Origin: Microthyrium microscopicum
Lineage: Eukaryota > Ascomycota > Dothideomycetes > Microthyriales > Microthyriaceae
NCBI GenBank assembly: GCA_010405405.1
Contig: MU004233.1
Location: forward strand, 251,067 to 315,066
Length of the DNA: 64,000 nucleotides
Reading direction: 5' to 3'
Numbering within the stretch: the stretch's first letter is position 1; every line of letters begins with the position of its first letter. A model generated the notes under the pieces. That model did not search any database, was not told the DNA's origin, and saw nothing but the letters and a program-made list of their open reading frames with translations. Shown here in pieces: positions 1 to 11,555 of this stretch. The translations under genes and the position numbers were made by a program.

Positions 1-88
1 CAACCAAAAAAAACTACCAACGTGAAATCTACCAAAAGGTAGTTTTTGACGTTTAGATCTACCATTCTGCCAAAATGTGACTTAACAA

Positions 89-619
89 TATTCTGAATTT
101 AGATTAACTTATTGGGTCCCTTTCTCTATAGCTTATAGCTTTGAAATACTTATTTACGACCTTTATTCGTAGAGTAATTTGCTTTAGAACCTTACCAATG
201 GTTTTTGAGGTTTTTTAGCAACAAGACCAAAAGTCTTGGCGAGCCAAAACCAAGATTCTTGAGATTCTTAAGGACCAACTATGGTCAACTTCTAGCCTAA
301 ATTACTCTATCAATAAAGGTCGTAAATAAGTATTTCAAAGCTATAAGTTATAGAGAGAGGGACCCAATAGCTTAATCTTTAATCAGAATTTGATTTGGTC
401 CTAAAACCACTTTATAATAAGGTATCAAAGTAAGGTCAAGAAGGACAAAGATAGCTAATTTCAACTTAAAGCTGTCTTACCAAGACCTTATATTATTTAA
501 TTCTGATTGAAGAATAAGCTATTGGGTCCCTCCCTCTATAACTTATAGCTTTGGAATACTTATTTACGACCTTTATTGATAGAGTAATTTAGGCTAGAAG
601 TTGACCATAGTTGGTTCTT
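89..619. mobile_element. MITE-like inverted-repeat element, with a further partial copy
   Basis: Three copies of one roughly 95-120 bp sequence are visible. The stretch 271-391 is the near-perfect reverse complement of 500-619, so the two form long inverted arms around a short unique centre (about 392-499). The stretch 89-180 is a further copy in the same orientation as the right arm. Weaker matching continues outward (about 226-270 against 620-672). Long terminal inverted repeats with no coding capacity fit a foldback/MITE-type non-autonomous DNA transposon. The copy at 89-180 could be the right end of a second element cut by the window edge. No target-site duplication was recognised, so the boundaries are approximate and the class is inferred. 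Confidence 0.65.
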
Positions 620-1840
620 TAACACTTGAAATTGTGATTTTGGTTTTTATTTTCTGCCAAGACTTAGCGTGCAGTCCACAGCATCTTGCAATTAAGAATA
701 AAGAAAAGAAAAGCAACTCTGACCTCACAGCATCCGTGGGGCCAAATCAAAAACTCAGCCAGCGAACTAATATTCTAGAAACCGACGTACGAAGCGAGGG
801 CTGACAAGTTGGTTTCCTGCACCTCGACTGCGACTATGCACCATAAATATCTCCTACCGTAGCAGTGCCGCTCGCCAGGAAACATCGGACCCGACGTGGC
901 CATGAAATTACAGATGGAACAGCATCAAGAAGCCAATCTCCCGAGCATCCATATTTAAACTCCATCCGTCAGGGCAAGAAAAAAAATATCTAACCACGAC
1001 TGCCGATCGATGCCCTGTTCCTCGAATCCGAGAGGCCGGAGGCCGCCGTACAATCCATTCAGTTGCGGGTTTCGTGTAACTTCACCGCCAGACCGCTTTT
1101 CCTACACCACATAATTACTGTTTACAAAAATCGCTATCGGAGATAACAGTGGGCATTTCTCACGCATATGCCGTAACCACACCTTACATTTAGTCCCGTT
1201 TGAACCAACTATCGACGCGAATTGTCTGTGGTCGAGTCATTGCCAAAGTGTAATCTTCTAGCTGACGAAAAGCTTCGATTGTGGCCGCTATGCATTGCAT
1301 GCAAAGTATTTGTTTCCCCAAATGTCAAAGAGAAGAGACGAACCTATGGGGCGGAAGGCGACTCTACTCTAGAGTAGAGTAGTTTTCTCCCTGCAATAGC
1401 AATGCAACGCCTTGCGAGGATCCTGCACTGCAGCCGCATCATCTGACTTATCGTCGAGCAGCCTCGGAGACATCAATATGCCGACCGCAATGCGAGTGGG
1501 AGCATCCATAAGATTACTGTCAAACCCACCGGCTCTGTTTTGAGGCCATTCAATTTCTATTGATACCTGTATAGCCTATTCACATGATACCCATCTGATG
1601 CTTTTCCGTGTGCCCATCTATAACTCACGCTCAAAACTGAAAAACAGCTCGCGAAATATCAATGCCCACCATAGGATTGAACAAGAAAGGCCTTTTACAT
1701 GCCTCAGACATCAGAACTGAAAATCAAGTAGCAATTGCTGGGGAATAAACGCCATGGTCGTAATCAGTCTTGCCAAAAAGGCAACCTGAATCAAAGAACA
1801 TAATATGCTCTACAACAACGCGCAAAATACATCATGCATC
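620..1840. other. Intergenic region downstream of malic enzyme
   Basis: No gene is supported here. The stretch up to about 680 still shows diverged inverted-repeat similarity. A perfect 20-bp palindrome lies at 1361-1380. Short open frames up to 67 codons have no recognisable domain or splice partner. Confidence 0.5.
1361..1380. repeat. Perfect 20-bp palindrome
   Basis: ACTCTACTCT is followed immediately by its exact reverse complement AGAGTAGAGT. It stands alone in non-coding DNA about 460 bp beyond the 3' end of the malic enzyme gene. It could be a dimeric protein binding site or chance; nothing in the sequence decides. Confidence 0.6.
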
Positions 1841-4033
1841 TTACAAATGCGCACCAGCAACAGCAGACTTGAGGCTCTCAACGGTGCCATTGGAGCCATT
1901 GCTCTTGATTCCGAGGTCCTTGATCTCCTCCTTGATGTGGTCAAGCTCCTTGAATGGATCGTACATACGCGCACGGATATAATCATCGAGCTGCTCATCG
2001 CTCAAGGCGCGGATGGCAAGTTCACGATCGACACCATTCTTTTGGGCAGTGCGGATGACACCACGAGTGACGACGACGGACACTTCCCGAATACGGCTGA
2101 TGTCGGGGTAGAGGAAACCCTTGGACTTTTCATCCTCGTTGAGAGAGTATGAAAGGTATTCTCCTGATGCATAGATCATGTCTTGGGTGACGTTGACGGC
2201 TTTGCAGAGGATAGCGCCTAGGCCAATACCTGGGAACACATACATGTTGTTACCTGACTTGAGGTTAAAGATCTGTGGAAAAAAGGGTATGAATGAGATT
2301 TACCTTGACCGGGATACATTTGTTGGCCCTTGTATTCCATCTCAGGGAATGGAGAACCGGAAGCGAAGAGGCATTTGCCGTCGGTGTGAGTGATCGCCTC
2401 TTCGAAGTTGCACTCTGATTTGCTCGAAGGATTGGAGAGAGGGAAGACGACAGGCTTGTCGTTGTTCTTAGCCATCGTCTGGAGAATCTCAGGTGTAAAT
2501 GCGCCACCAATGGTAGACAAACCCATAAGAATAGTTGGCTTGACATAATCAATCACATCGGCGAGGTCCTTGATTTGTTTTCCGCTGTTGTCATCCCGAG
2601 CGAAGTAAGTTTTGTGATCGGCCAACTTGTCTCCACGGTCCAGAGTGACAAGACCCTATTTTGAGTTTAGCACTTGGTCAAAGCGGAATGGACTGAGTAC
2701 CAACCTTGGAATCTACGAGATAGAACTTCTTCTTGGCTTCCTCTTCTGTTAGACCTTCCTTAATGAAGTACTGGACGAGTTGCTTGGCAACACCAACACC
2801 AGCGCTTCCAGCACCAAGGAAGACGGCTTTGTGGTCCTTGGCAGCAACGCCGGATGCTTTCACAGCGTTGATGAAACCACCAACAATGACGGCTCCAGTT
2901 CCTTGTACATCATCGTTGAACATGGTGTAGGTTTTTTGGTATCGTTCCAACGATGTGAATGGGTTCTTCCAATCTTCATATTGGATGACGATGCTAGAGA
3001 ATATTAGAAAGTGCAATGTAGGATGAAGTGTATCAAACTCACCCTGGCCATCTTTCAGTAAGAGCAGCCATGAGTTCATCCAGGAACTCAATTTCATCTT
3101 CTGGAGCGACCTTGTCCATGTTGCTTCCCAAGTATAGAGGATCATTGCGAAGCTCCATATTTGATGTTCCCAAATCAATGGTAAGAGGAAGAGTAGCATC
3201 TGGACGAATACCAGCACATGCTGTATACAGGGCCAGTTTTCCAACTGGAATACCCATACCATTGACACCAAGATCACCAAGACCAAGGATACGAGATCCA
3301 TCAGTCACAACGGTGATTTCGACATTGTGAGGCCAATTGGCCAGAATACCAGCAATGTGACCCTTGTCCGAGTATGAGAGGTACATACCCTCGGGTTGGG
3401 TATAAATGTCGGACCATCTTTGGCAAGCTTCGCCGACAGTAGGAGTGTAGATGAGAGGAGTAATGTCCTGTTAGCGGGAACATGTTAGCTTCTTGACATG
3501 TGCAGGGTTCACGATGCAGGTAATAAAACACCGAGGGAGTTTTCGGAGTTATCGGAATGGAGTGAGAAGACTCAATTGAGTTTGATTTCGGGCGAGAAAT
3601 AGCTAATTGCAGGGGTGGATGTACCTTGACGTTCTCAGATAAAAGTCTGTAGAAAAGATGAACGTTGGTGGCACGGAGGTGAGTCAAGTATTGGTACTTT
3701 TCCAAATCCGTGGACTTGCGGTCAAGTTGCTTGAGACCTTTTAAATGTCAGTTTTGTGAGCAAAGCAACAATTGAAGACATGTACTTACATCGTTGAGCT
3801 TGCAATTCAAAAGTCTCTGTGTTTGGAGGAGTGAGACCATATGTGCGAAGGTATTTGCGAACTTCTGGAGGATAAGCGTTGTCATAGTCACCAGAGCTTT
3901 CAAAATGTTAGCAGGGGGTCTATGAGGCGACAAAGGAGACTTACGTGGTCGCAAGCTGACGACTCGACATTGTTGGATGGTGAGTATGCTTAATATTGGC
4001 GTGAGGTGGCTGCGAAGCCTCGTTTGAAACCAT
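1841..4033 (-). CDS. NAD(P)-dependent malic enzyme
   Basis: Malic enzyme converts L-malate to pyruvate and CO2 with reduction of NAD(P)+. Seven exons (4033-3945, 3896-3790, 3737-3625, 3467-3043, 2993-2705, 2655-2304, 2253-1841) join in frame to 595 aa. The N-terminal catalytic domain carries YTPTVGEACQRW (about residue 110) and the NDDVQGTG motif (about 271-278). A Rossmann NAD-binding motif LGAGSAGVGVAKQL lies near residues 303-316, and the last intron restores the family motif PGQGNNMYVFPGIGLG across the junction. The ATG at 4033 has an A at -3. An in-frame ATG at 4231 would add 66 residues with six Arg and no acidic residue, which resembles a mitochondrial presequence, but a TATA box sits immediately above it, which favours the shorter form. 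Length and motifs match fungal malic enzymes. Cofactor preference cannot be read here. Confidence 0.95.
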
Positions 4034-4238
4034 TGTTGCAAAAAAAGCAGGTGGTGAAGGTTGAGAGAGTGGTGATCGAGGGGTGGAAAAGGCTGAGGCT
4101 GAGGATGATGAGGTACGATGGAGGGTAGAGGAGGGACACGCGACTGGTCTTACTAACAGAGAAGGGACAATTGGAGGGAGAAATCTCAATCGAGATGGAG
4201 GCAACTGTGAGAGTCGAGGCCCCGGAGGCATCGGAAGC

Positions 4239-4246
4239 TTTATATA
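4239..4246 (-). promoter_or_regulatory. Candidate TATA box of the malic enzyme gene
   Basis: TATATAAA on the minus strand lies 8 nt above the upstream in-frame ATG (4231) and about 205 nt above the ATG at 4033. If transcription starts some 30 nt or more downstream, the first ATG in the mRNA would be the one at 4033. The role is inferred from position only. Confidence 0.4.
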
Positions 4247-6129
4247 CGCTGTTCAATTGATGCGCGCGCCGCTTACCGTAGATGAAAAGGCCCGCAGTCA
4301 AAGTCCGATACAACAAAAAGTGAGAAATACCCAAAAAGGACTGAACAGAATTGGCAAATGGGAATGATGCAGAGTGAACGGACCACTCGCCAATGAGTCT
4401 GAGAGTCGACAAACACTAAAACCACGCCCGCTGTCCTCCTGCTTCCTTGTAACTCCAGCAAGTTGTCTTTCTCCGTATCCGCCCGATGTCTGTCACTCTC
4501 TGAATGAGGTCTGCGTCTCAGAAGCCTAATTGTTCGACATCAAGGTCTATCTGTGGGGGTCTATGGGTCTATGGAGCCACTATCCGAACAAGCTCAATCA
4601 TCGAGGGGATCCGACCTCGTTTTCGTTGCTCTCATTGCTCCATTTCTCAGCTGATATCTCTCTGCCGAATCCATGGACAGGAATCAAAAATGAGCACAAA
4701 GACTACATTACAACGCTCAATCGCACTCAATTCTCTGCAACCTGCAAGTTCACGCGAAAGACGGCAACAAAGTGGAGTCTCTAAGCTGCCGTGTTTGCTC
4801 GCATCTCGCGCAAGGCCCCGAGAGTATTTGTAACATTTCAGTACTGGTGGCCTACCAAGTCACACCGCCTCAGCACAAATAGAACATCTCTGCGCTTCTG
4901 CGGGTGCATCGTGAAAAGGCTCAACTACTTTTACGGTATTTCCCAGGATGATCGATTGGCCCAATTGAATGCAGCTCAGAGACCCACTGCAGAATCAGAT
5001 GTCGGGCGTATCGTCCGTCATTCTTTTCTTTTTTGCTTCTTACGATCGCCTACACACTCATGCGGTCGAATCGTCGTTGAGCAACTAATCAAAGGGGCAT
5101 TTTACCGCGTGGAGTTTAATACCGCAGGACCTTGACAGTACGCAATTGAATTGACGCCCTAATTCCCGTCATACAGCCTCTTCAGTGTTGCTTTTCAGCT
5201 TCGTGGCAAACATGTGGCATATCTCGTGTTGCTTGAAAATTGAGGCCTGTCTCGACCTGTTCAGCCTGATTGGGTTAATGCATGTACCAAGCTGCTGGGA
5301 GCTTGCAGCAACCATGGGAAGCTTGGGGTCGAGATAAATTCGGGATCGTCAAATTGATGCATGTCTTTCAAATCGCCGGAGGCCTTGCTGTGCTGCTTGA
5401 TGCTGACTCGGGTGGAGGTATGCATTGAGCCTGAACCTTCAATTAAACATCAATTGTTTGTTCCGAACATTACGAGGGACGAAAATAAGATTGGTGTATC
5501 CACGGCTCGGTGTAACTCGATGATATGGTAATCGACAAGGTTTATCTCGATCTCTGATGCGACATGCAGCACGCCCAAGGAGGCCGCCTTGCGAAAGCTC
5601 TCAAGCTCTTGGAGCTCCTATTGCTTTATTCTGAAGCCAGTCGAGTCCAGCTTCTGATTTGCATCACGAACCTTCATAGAAAATGAAAGCTATGACACTA
5701 GCACGCTTTCCATGACTGCATCGTTCAAAGACACGAACGACAACCAGGTCTTAAAAGACTGCCAGCACATCGCTAGCGACGTTACGCATTGTGGGCTTTC
5801 CTTCCTCTGGACGTTGTATGCAACAGCTGCCCAATGACCATGATAAGAACTAAATCTTGTCAGACTTCTAATTATCGTGACAATAAGATTGACAGAAGAT
5901 GAAGGAGGTTGAGATGAGGATGAGCTTGGTCGATCGATCGGCGACGTCACTGCCTCAGTTCCCCACAGCCAAGCTGTCAACCGCAACTGCTCGTGCCTTT
6001 CCCAAGACTTTGTGCATCATTGACTCCAACTTCATCCAATTCTTCCCATCTACAATCTGCAATCACTTCGTCCTACAACCCAAATGACCTAAAGCCTTCT
6101 CCCACGTAAATACATTCTCGGCCGTCAAG
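4247..6129. other. Divergent intergenic region, about 1.9 kb
   Basis: This lies between the divergently oriented malic enzyme and HAM1-like genes and must hold both promoters. Several overlapping open frames of 60-114 codons occur at 4.5-5.1 kb on the plus strand, but they have no domain, no good splice partners and a composition unlike the neighbouring genes. I see no supportable gene. Confidence 0.5.
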
Positions 6130-8471
6130 ATGTTCTCCTGCTTTGGCTACGGTGGTGGTGACGACGAGCATGAGCCTCTGCTACCACAATACAATGACGA
6201 TACCACCCTTCAACGAGAGCTACACAAGAAGCTGCATTCTTATCAGATGCTCCAAGCCATCCGAAATGGATACATGCCATCTACTGAACAACTTGTCGCC
6301 AATCTACGCTCTCTCTTGGGCACCGATGTCCTAAATCCCACTGATTCGTCACTTAGCCGGTCTGGGCACCGACTGTCCAAGCTGATGAAAGATTGGTTGA
6401 AAGACTTCATGACTCTGCTCATGAACAAAAACAATGATGATCAAGTTCAACAATTGATTTGGGACATAATACATTCAAAAGTGACTGTCGATGTACAAGA
6501 TGTCGCTAGACAAGCTGGCAAGGCTAGGGCCAAGGCCGACTCCGCTGCAGGTTGGCATCCCACTCACCCGATTCCATCCCCATGGGGAAACCTCAAAACG
6601 TTCTAGGCTAACGCGTGCCGTTTTTAGTATACCAAAGTCTACAAACTGTTGGCTCTCTACTTCTCACAAACCCCGACTTCCGTCTATTTCTCTCCGACCT
6701 CTCCACCATCGGTCGCCAGGTATTCCAGGATACAGCACATGCCGTCTCCGGGGTTGCGGAAGAAGCAGGCGATCGTATAGCGCCCTCGGACGATGCCGTA
6801 GCCGCAATACAGTCACCTGGGAATGATGAGTCTAGCAAAGACGACACTGTCAGATATCCTTCCAAAGATGACCTCGGTGCCCAAGTTGCCGAGGTGTCAC
6901 AGGTAGCCTCCGATGGCATCGCAAAGGTTGCCGAACAAGCACGAGACAGTGTAACCGAGAATTTATCGGGTCAACAGAAGGAGTCCTTGATATATCGATT
7001 GAAGCAAGCAATATCTCGACTTAGAAAGCGACCCGATTATTCAGATTCAGTGTCTACCATCTCCCTGCTCATCAAACGCTGGGCATTGGTCTACTCGCAG
7101 GCCTTGCAGGATACCGCTAGTACTCTTCAGGATGATGTTCATGAGAATGCAGCAGCGGACCGAGCCGTCCGCAATACCTGGTCATTGCTTTCCTCTCTTG
7201 GAGAAAAGAAAGAATGGGACAAGCTTGAGGATTGCCTCAAACAGGTAATGAGCCATAAGGACAATGATCCGGAATTTGACAACCTCATTACCGATCTTAG
7301 TGGATCTGTAGAAAAGCTTCTCACTGATCCGGATTTCTTGGACCATGCTGAAGAAAAGTTCAATGAGCTACGAGGCAAATCTGAAAAAGTTAAGACTGAT
7401 TCCAACCTTCGCAAGGACCTGGATCGATTGGTCGCTCAAAGTCAACGGACTTTGCAGTCCGTCATCAGTGACAAAGATGTCTCAAATCTGATACGTGACA
7501 GCGAGCAACTTATCAAGCTTGTGTCTCCATCTGGAGAGTATATTAATACTACTCTCATGACAGACGTACTTAATGTCTTCGGACCTGTACTCATCCAAGC
7601 AGTTCAAACTCTTCCTATACCACGCCTCGAAGTATCGACACCTGAGCTGGACTTATTGCTAGAAAACCTAATACTCACCCCAGGACATACAGTCAACCGA
7701 TCTTCATTCTTGCCATATCAATTCGCGGTATCCACAACGAACGATATCGTCGTTCGCAAAACACATACATCACAGATTGCCTCATCGCTTTCCACTAACG
7801 TTACTCTCAAGCTTGACGGCTTCTCTGTGCAAGCACAAGACGTCGGCTTCTGGATGCGAACCCACGTTGGCATACTCCGCTTCGTCGACTCAGGCCTCGC
7901 GTCCTTTGCGCTTGATGAACGTGGCATTGACATTCACGTCGACGTAGCCGTGGCCCAAAATTCTCTCGAACAAATTCTCTCACTCAAAGCAGTCCGCGTA
8001 CACGTCCACAAACTCAACTTCAACCTAAAATCTTCCACCTTCAGCATCTGCGCTTGGCTGCTCCGGCCCCTTCTACGACCTATTATCCGCAAAGTTCTGG
8101 AGCGTCAACTAGCCCTTGCCATCACTGTGTTCTTCCGTGCTGCTAACCGCGAACTGGTTTTCGCCCGAGAGCGACTGCGCGCTACCCGTATTGCGGACCC
8201 CAAGGATATGCTCACTTTCTTCAAGGCCGTTGCTGCTCGTCTTACACCAGAGGATGATCCAGATGTGTATACACGCGTGGGTGTGGACGAGCCTGGCAGA
8301 GGCGTGTTCAAAGGCAAATACGCGCCTGGAAGCTTGGCCAAAGTATGGGCCCAGGAAGGACAACATGCCGGGGAGATTGTCGAGGATGGTGCGGAGGTTA
8401 TTGGCCGTGGAAAGACTGGTTGGCGCAATGAAGTCTTTGATGTGCATGCCAATTCTACCTTGTTAGGATGA
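6130..8471 (+). CDS. HAM1-like (HAM1_N/HAM1_C, formerly DUF5923/DUF4449) protein
   Basis: Two exons (6130-6550 and 6628-8471) give 754 aa. The 77-nt intron has a CTAAC branch site 14 nt before its TTTTTAG acceptor; its donor GTTGGC is weak. The first part is helical and charged and contains tandem 'TNPDFRLFLSDL'-type segments. The C-terminal third (about residue 400 onward) has alternating hydrophobic strands typical of the fungal HAM1_C/DUF4449 region, which resembles BPI-type lipid-binding folds. Members are large fungal proteins named after a hyphal anastomosis gene, and their biochemical function is uncertain. The early 'EPLLPQY' segment is common in this family. Assignment is by recognition of sequence style rather than a search. 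Confidence 0.75.
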
Positions 8472-8857
8472 AGTCCCCGGTAAAATTATGACTGGATGTG
8501 GTTTCATTGTTATGCATATATGGATGGGTTTATGGGTCAAAAGCAACACTGTACGTATATGAGTATCTCCTAACTTACCTGTACTCTTCAAACCTAGCAA
8601 TACACGAAGATTCCCAACATGACTGACTTGCTTGATGGTTTGGGTCACCTGCGTGGGTGTAGGTTTTCTCGGGATGTCTTTCTATCGGTACCACTGATCG
8701 ATGTGTGCTATTTTTTGATCTCCAAAAAATAATTTCCGTGACCAAGTGACCCAACACCATCTCCACACTTTTTTCCGCTTTTGCAGATATCGGTCAACGC
8801 TCTATAACCCGCAAGCATCCCTGCTAGTCCCAGCGGTTGCGCCCATCGCCATCTAGA
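8472..8857. other. Intergenic, 386 bp
   Basis: This holds the 3' flank of the HAM1-like gene and the promoter of the secreted protein that follows. No gene, RNA or repeat was seen. Confidence 0.6.
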
Positions 8858-10351
8858 ATGGTCTTTTTTCGCACCACTACCATGCTCCTCACTATCATAA
8901 CATTACTCCTCTCCACGCCCTCCATAGCCCAACACACATCGCAAACGTACTGGCACATACCCTCCGTCGTCGCCAATAACCCGCCACTGCCAACTCCCGG
9001 CCCAAACGTCCCGCAACCTGGCCCAGCTCGGTGGGTAGACTGGCCCAAACCACTTGAACACGACGCCGACCGCTGGTACTATCCCTACGGCGCGCCCACA
9101 ACCATCTCGCAGTCCACCTGGACTCCCAAACCATCCGTCATCCCCGCAGATGGAGGCATATTCGGCACCCAAGAAGTCGGCCAAATTTTCCCCGAAGGTC
9201 TAATATCCAACCCGCGCGACTGGGTCAGCGGACATGAAAGAAAGCAGATCGTCTTTGGTGTTGATTCTTGGGAATTCTCACCAACTCTTATCCCTGCTGG
9301 TATTTTGCCAACTACGTACTGGGACGCTGAGGCCAGACCTGTCGTCACGGTGGCTCCTGTACCACCAGTTTTGGGCCCTTATTTCAAACCTCAACATCCG
9401 TTTCCAAAATGGGACTGGGTGTACAAAGAGCATCCAGACCAACGCGAGGCTTTGGAAACACAAGTAGATTTCAGCATGGTGCCGCGGCCAAAGGTCATCG
9501 TTCCGGTGCTCAGTGACTATGCAGCAGTTCAAATGCTGAATTTCTTCCACGATGGGCGTGCACTTTGGGATAAAGAGCCAGTCTTCAAGAAAGGGCACTA
9601 CCGATTCGCACTGCTAAACGATACCACCTGGGGTCCATCCTACACGCTCAACGTAACAGGGTCCAAAAAATACATTGACGATGTAGTAGCCCGCATCATC
9701 CCCAAATTCCTGCCCGCCTGGGAACAAGCAGGCGAAGGCCATGCATTATGGGCACCACTAGTCCACCTCCGACCAGGATATCAAGGCAACATGTTCGTCG
9801 CGACGCTCGAACTCGTCATACCAAGCTACGAAAGCGCCTACAAGTACAACATGACCTTCCCGCACGACCTCAACAACTTCTACGGCTGGCAAGCCGCGCG
9901 GGCCGCAAAACGCGTGCAGAAAGCAAAATGGTGGCATCTCTGGGGAGTGGGCGGACCAAGCGAGGGTGCGCTGAGGGAGAATATGGAGCGCGCGTTTATG
10001 GAGACGCGGAATTGGTGGGCGCGCAAACGTAGGGATAAGGCGAAGGGGGTGCCGGTTACGCCGATGCCGTGGCCGACGAATTATGTGGAGGCGGAGCGGA
10101 TTGAGAAGATGGAGAGGAGGGAGTTTGCGGAGGCGGAGGATAGGAAATATGGGCGCGTTTCGCAGGAGAGGGCGAGGGAACAGTGGTTGCAGAAGCTGAG
10201 GGAGGATATGGCGAGATGGGAGAAGGAGAAGGGAAATGGGACGAAGGTTCTGAGAGGGATGGATGCTATGGAGACGGATGGTATGGAGATGGGTGAGTGG
10301 ACGAAAGTTGTGAGGGACGAGCCTGAGGGGAAGCCACCAGTGGAGTTGTGA
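8858..10351 (+). CDS. Secreted tryptophan/proline-rich protein of unknown function
   Basis: A single uninterrupted frame encodes 497 aa from the ATG at 8858. Residues 1-24 form a signal peptide (Arg, then a Leu/Ile-rich core, then STPSIA before Gln25). The body is rich in Trp, Tyr and Pro, with repeated 'W...P' spacing, and has N-glycosylation sequons such as NDTT, NVTG and NMTF. There is no obvious catalytic motif. The last 100 residues or so are strongly charged (Glu, Lys, Arg), lack hydrophobic segments and probably form a helix. This part is encoded by unusually G-rich DNA from about 10.0 to 10.3 kb. I do not recognise the family. It could be an extracellular or ER-lumenal protein. Confidence 0.8.
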   Translation: MVFFRTTTMLLTIITLLLSTPSIAQHTSQTYWHIPSVVANNPPLPTPGPNVPQPGPARWVDWPKPLEHDADRWYYPYGAPTTISQSTWTPKPSVIPADGGIFGTQEVGQIFPEGLISNPRDWVSGHERKQIVFGVDSWEFSPTLIPAGILPTTYWDAEARPVVTVAPVPPVLGPYFKPQHPFPKWDWVYKEHPDQREALETQVDFSMVPRPKVIVPVLSDYAAVQMLNFFHDGRALWDKEPVFKKGHYRFALLNDTTWGPSYTLNVTGSKKYIDDVVARIIPKFLPAWEQAGEGHALWAPLVHLRPGYQGNMFVATLELVIPSYESAYKYNMTFPHDLNNFYGWQAARAAKRVQKAKWWHLWGVGGPSEGALRENMERAFMETRNWWARKRRDKAKGVPVTPMPWPTNYVEAERIEKMERREFAEAEDRKYGRVSQERAREQWLQKLREDMARWEKEKGNGTKVLRGMDAMETDGMEMGEWTKVVRDEPEGKPPVEL

Positions 10352-10539
10352 TTATAGTGGCGTTTTGGTGTTGTGGTTTTTTATACTGCCTTGACTGCTC
10401 AAGAGTATTGGAATATGGTGGTTATATTAGCTGGGTGGCGTTTGAACCATTGTTCCTAACTGAAATCATTTGTTCCACAGGACGTTTTAGTGAGTGTAAC
10501 TCTGGAACGTTTTGTCGTCCAAGCTGGCGGCCTTGGTGA

Positions 10540-11555
10540 TCATCTTCGTCTGCCAAGACTACGACTTCGTCTCCTATTTCGATCTCTGTGGTGAGATCTT
10601 TGACTCCTCGACTCCCCATGGCGTTCTCTGCTTCTGCTTCGATGCCGCGATCTATCACTCCGATGCCCCTTTTCTCTCTTCTTTTCCGCAGGCGCATCCA
10701 AAGAGAATGCACCCATCTCAAAATCTTCCTCCTCATGTCTCCGCCTCAGCTCTCTATCTCGCTCCTCCTTCTCTCTTCTCGATTCTTTCAATTGCACTTG
10801 GGCCTTTTGCATGAAAGCCAGCGGATCCGAACTGACCATCCTCCTCTCCTCCCTCATCAGTCTTCTAGGATCGTCATTCCCCCACACATCCTTCCCCTGT
10901 TTGTTCTTCACAACGCCCTCTTTATCTAAATACCACGTCTCTCCACCTTTCCGTCCCCACGCATCTTTCAAATGCATTCCATACTCCTGCTCCACATCCT
11001 TCTGCTCCCCACGCTCCTTTTCCACTTCTGATTTGCGGCCCTTCTCACTGTGTTTCTTGGCCTTGGCTTCGGGAAACAAGTTAATGTGTCCCGCGCCATC
11101 AACTATCGGCGCTTCAGCATCTTTAGTGCGTAAATGCGCAACTGCCATTGAACTTCGTTGATCTTCTCGCTCCCGTGCTTGTCGCATATCACGATCCGTG
11201 TCATCTTCACCAGGTAAACGTTTACGCTTGCGCGCATCTTGTCGTTCCTTGGCCAGATTGCTCGTGGCTTTGATCATCAACTTCTCCTGCTCAGCTTCCT
11301 TTTCAGTGAGTGCGGGCGCGGGCGGAGGAGATGGGAGAGAGCCATCGTCGCGTAGTTGGGCGAGGCGTGCGCTGGATTCGGCGTCGCGGGAGTTGCGGTC
11401 TGCATCGCGTGCTGCTGCTTCGGCGAGGGCTTCATCGCGGGCTACACGGGCGCGGTTGGCGGGGGAGTAGACGTTCCATGATTTCTTGGAGAGGAGATGT
11501 CTGGATGGTGGTTAGACGGTTGGTTAGATGAACGGCGGAGAACGTACAGCGGCAT
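10540..11555 (-). CDS. Cir_N-domain nuclear protein (LENG1/Cwc25-like)
   Basis: Exon 1 is only 8 nt (11555-11548); after a 47-nt intron exon 2 runs 11500-10540, giving 322 aa. The N-terminus reads KKSWNVYSPANRARVARDEA, the signature of the Cir_N domain shared by CBF1-interacting corepressor CIR, splicing factor Cwc25 and LENG1. LENG1 is the closest in style. The middle is charged and low in complexity, with a WYLDKEG segment. The tail is an Arg/Ser-rich (RS-like) stretch of about 40 residues, as in splicing-associated proteins. A role in pre-mRNA processing is inferred from domain and tail. The short first exon is supported because it supplies an ATG and restores the domain start in frame. 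Confidence 0.85.

Noticed and set aside
4504-5135. Overlapping plus-strand frames of 84-114 codons
   Set aside because: Three frames overlap without splice joints, domains or codon pattern of the neighbours.
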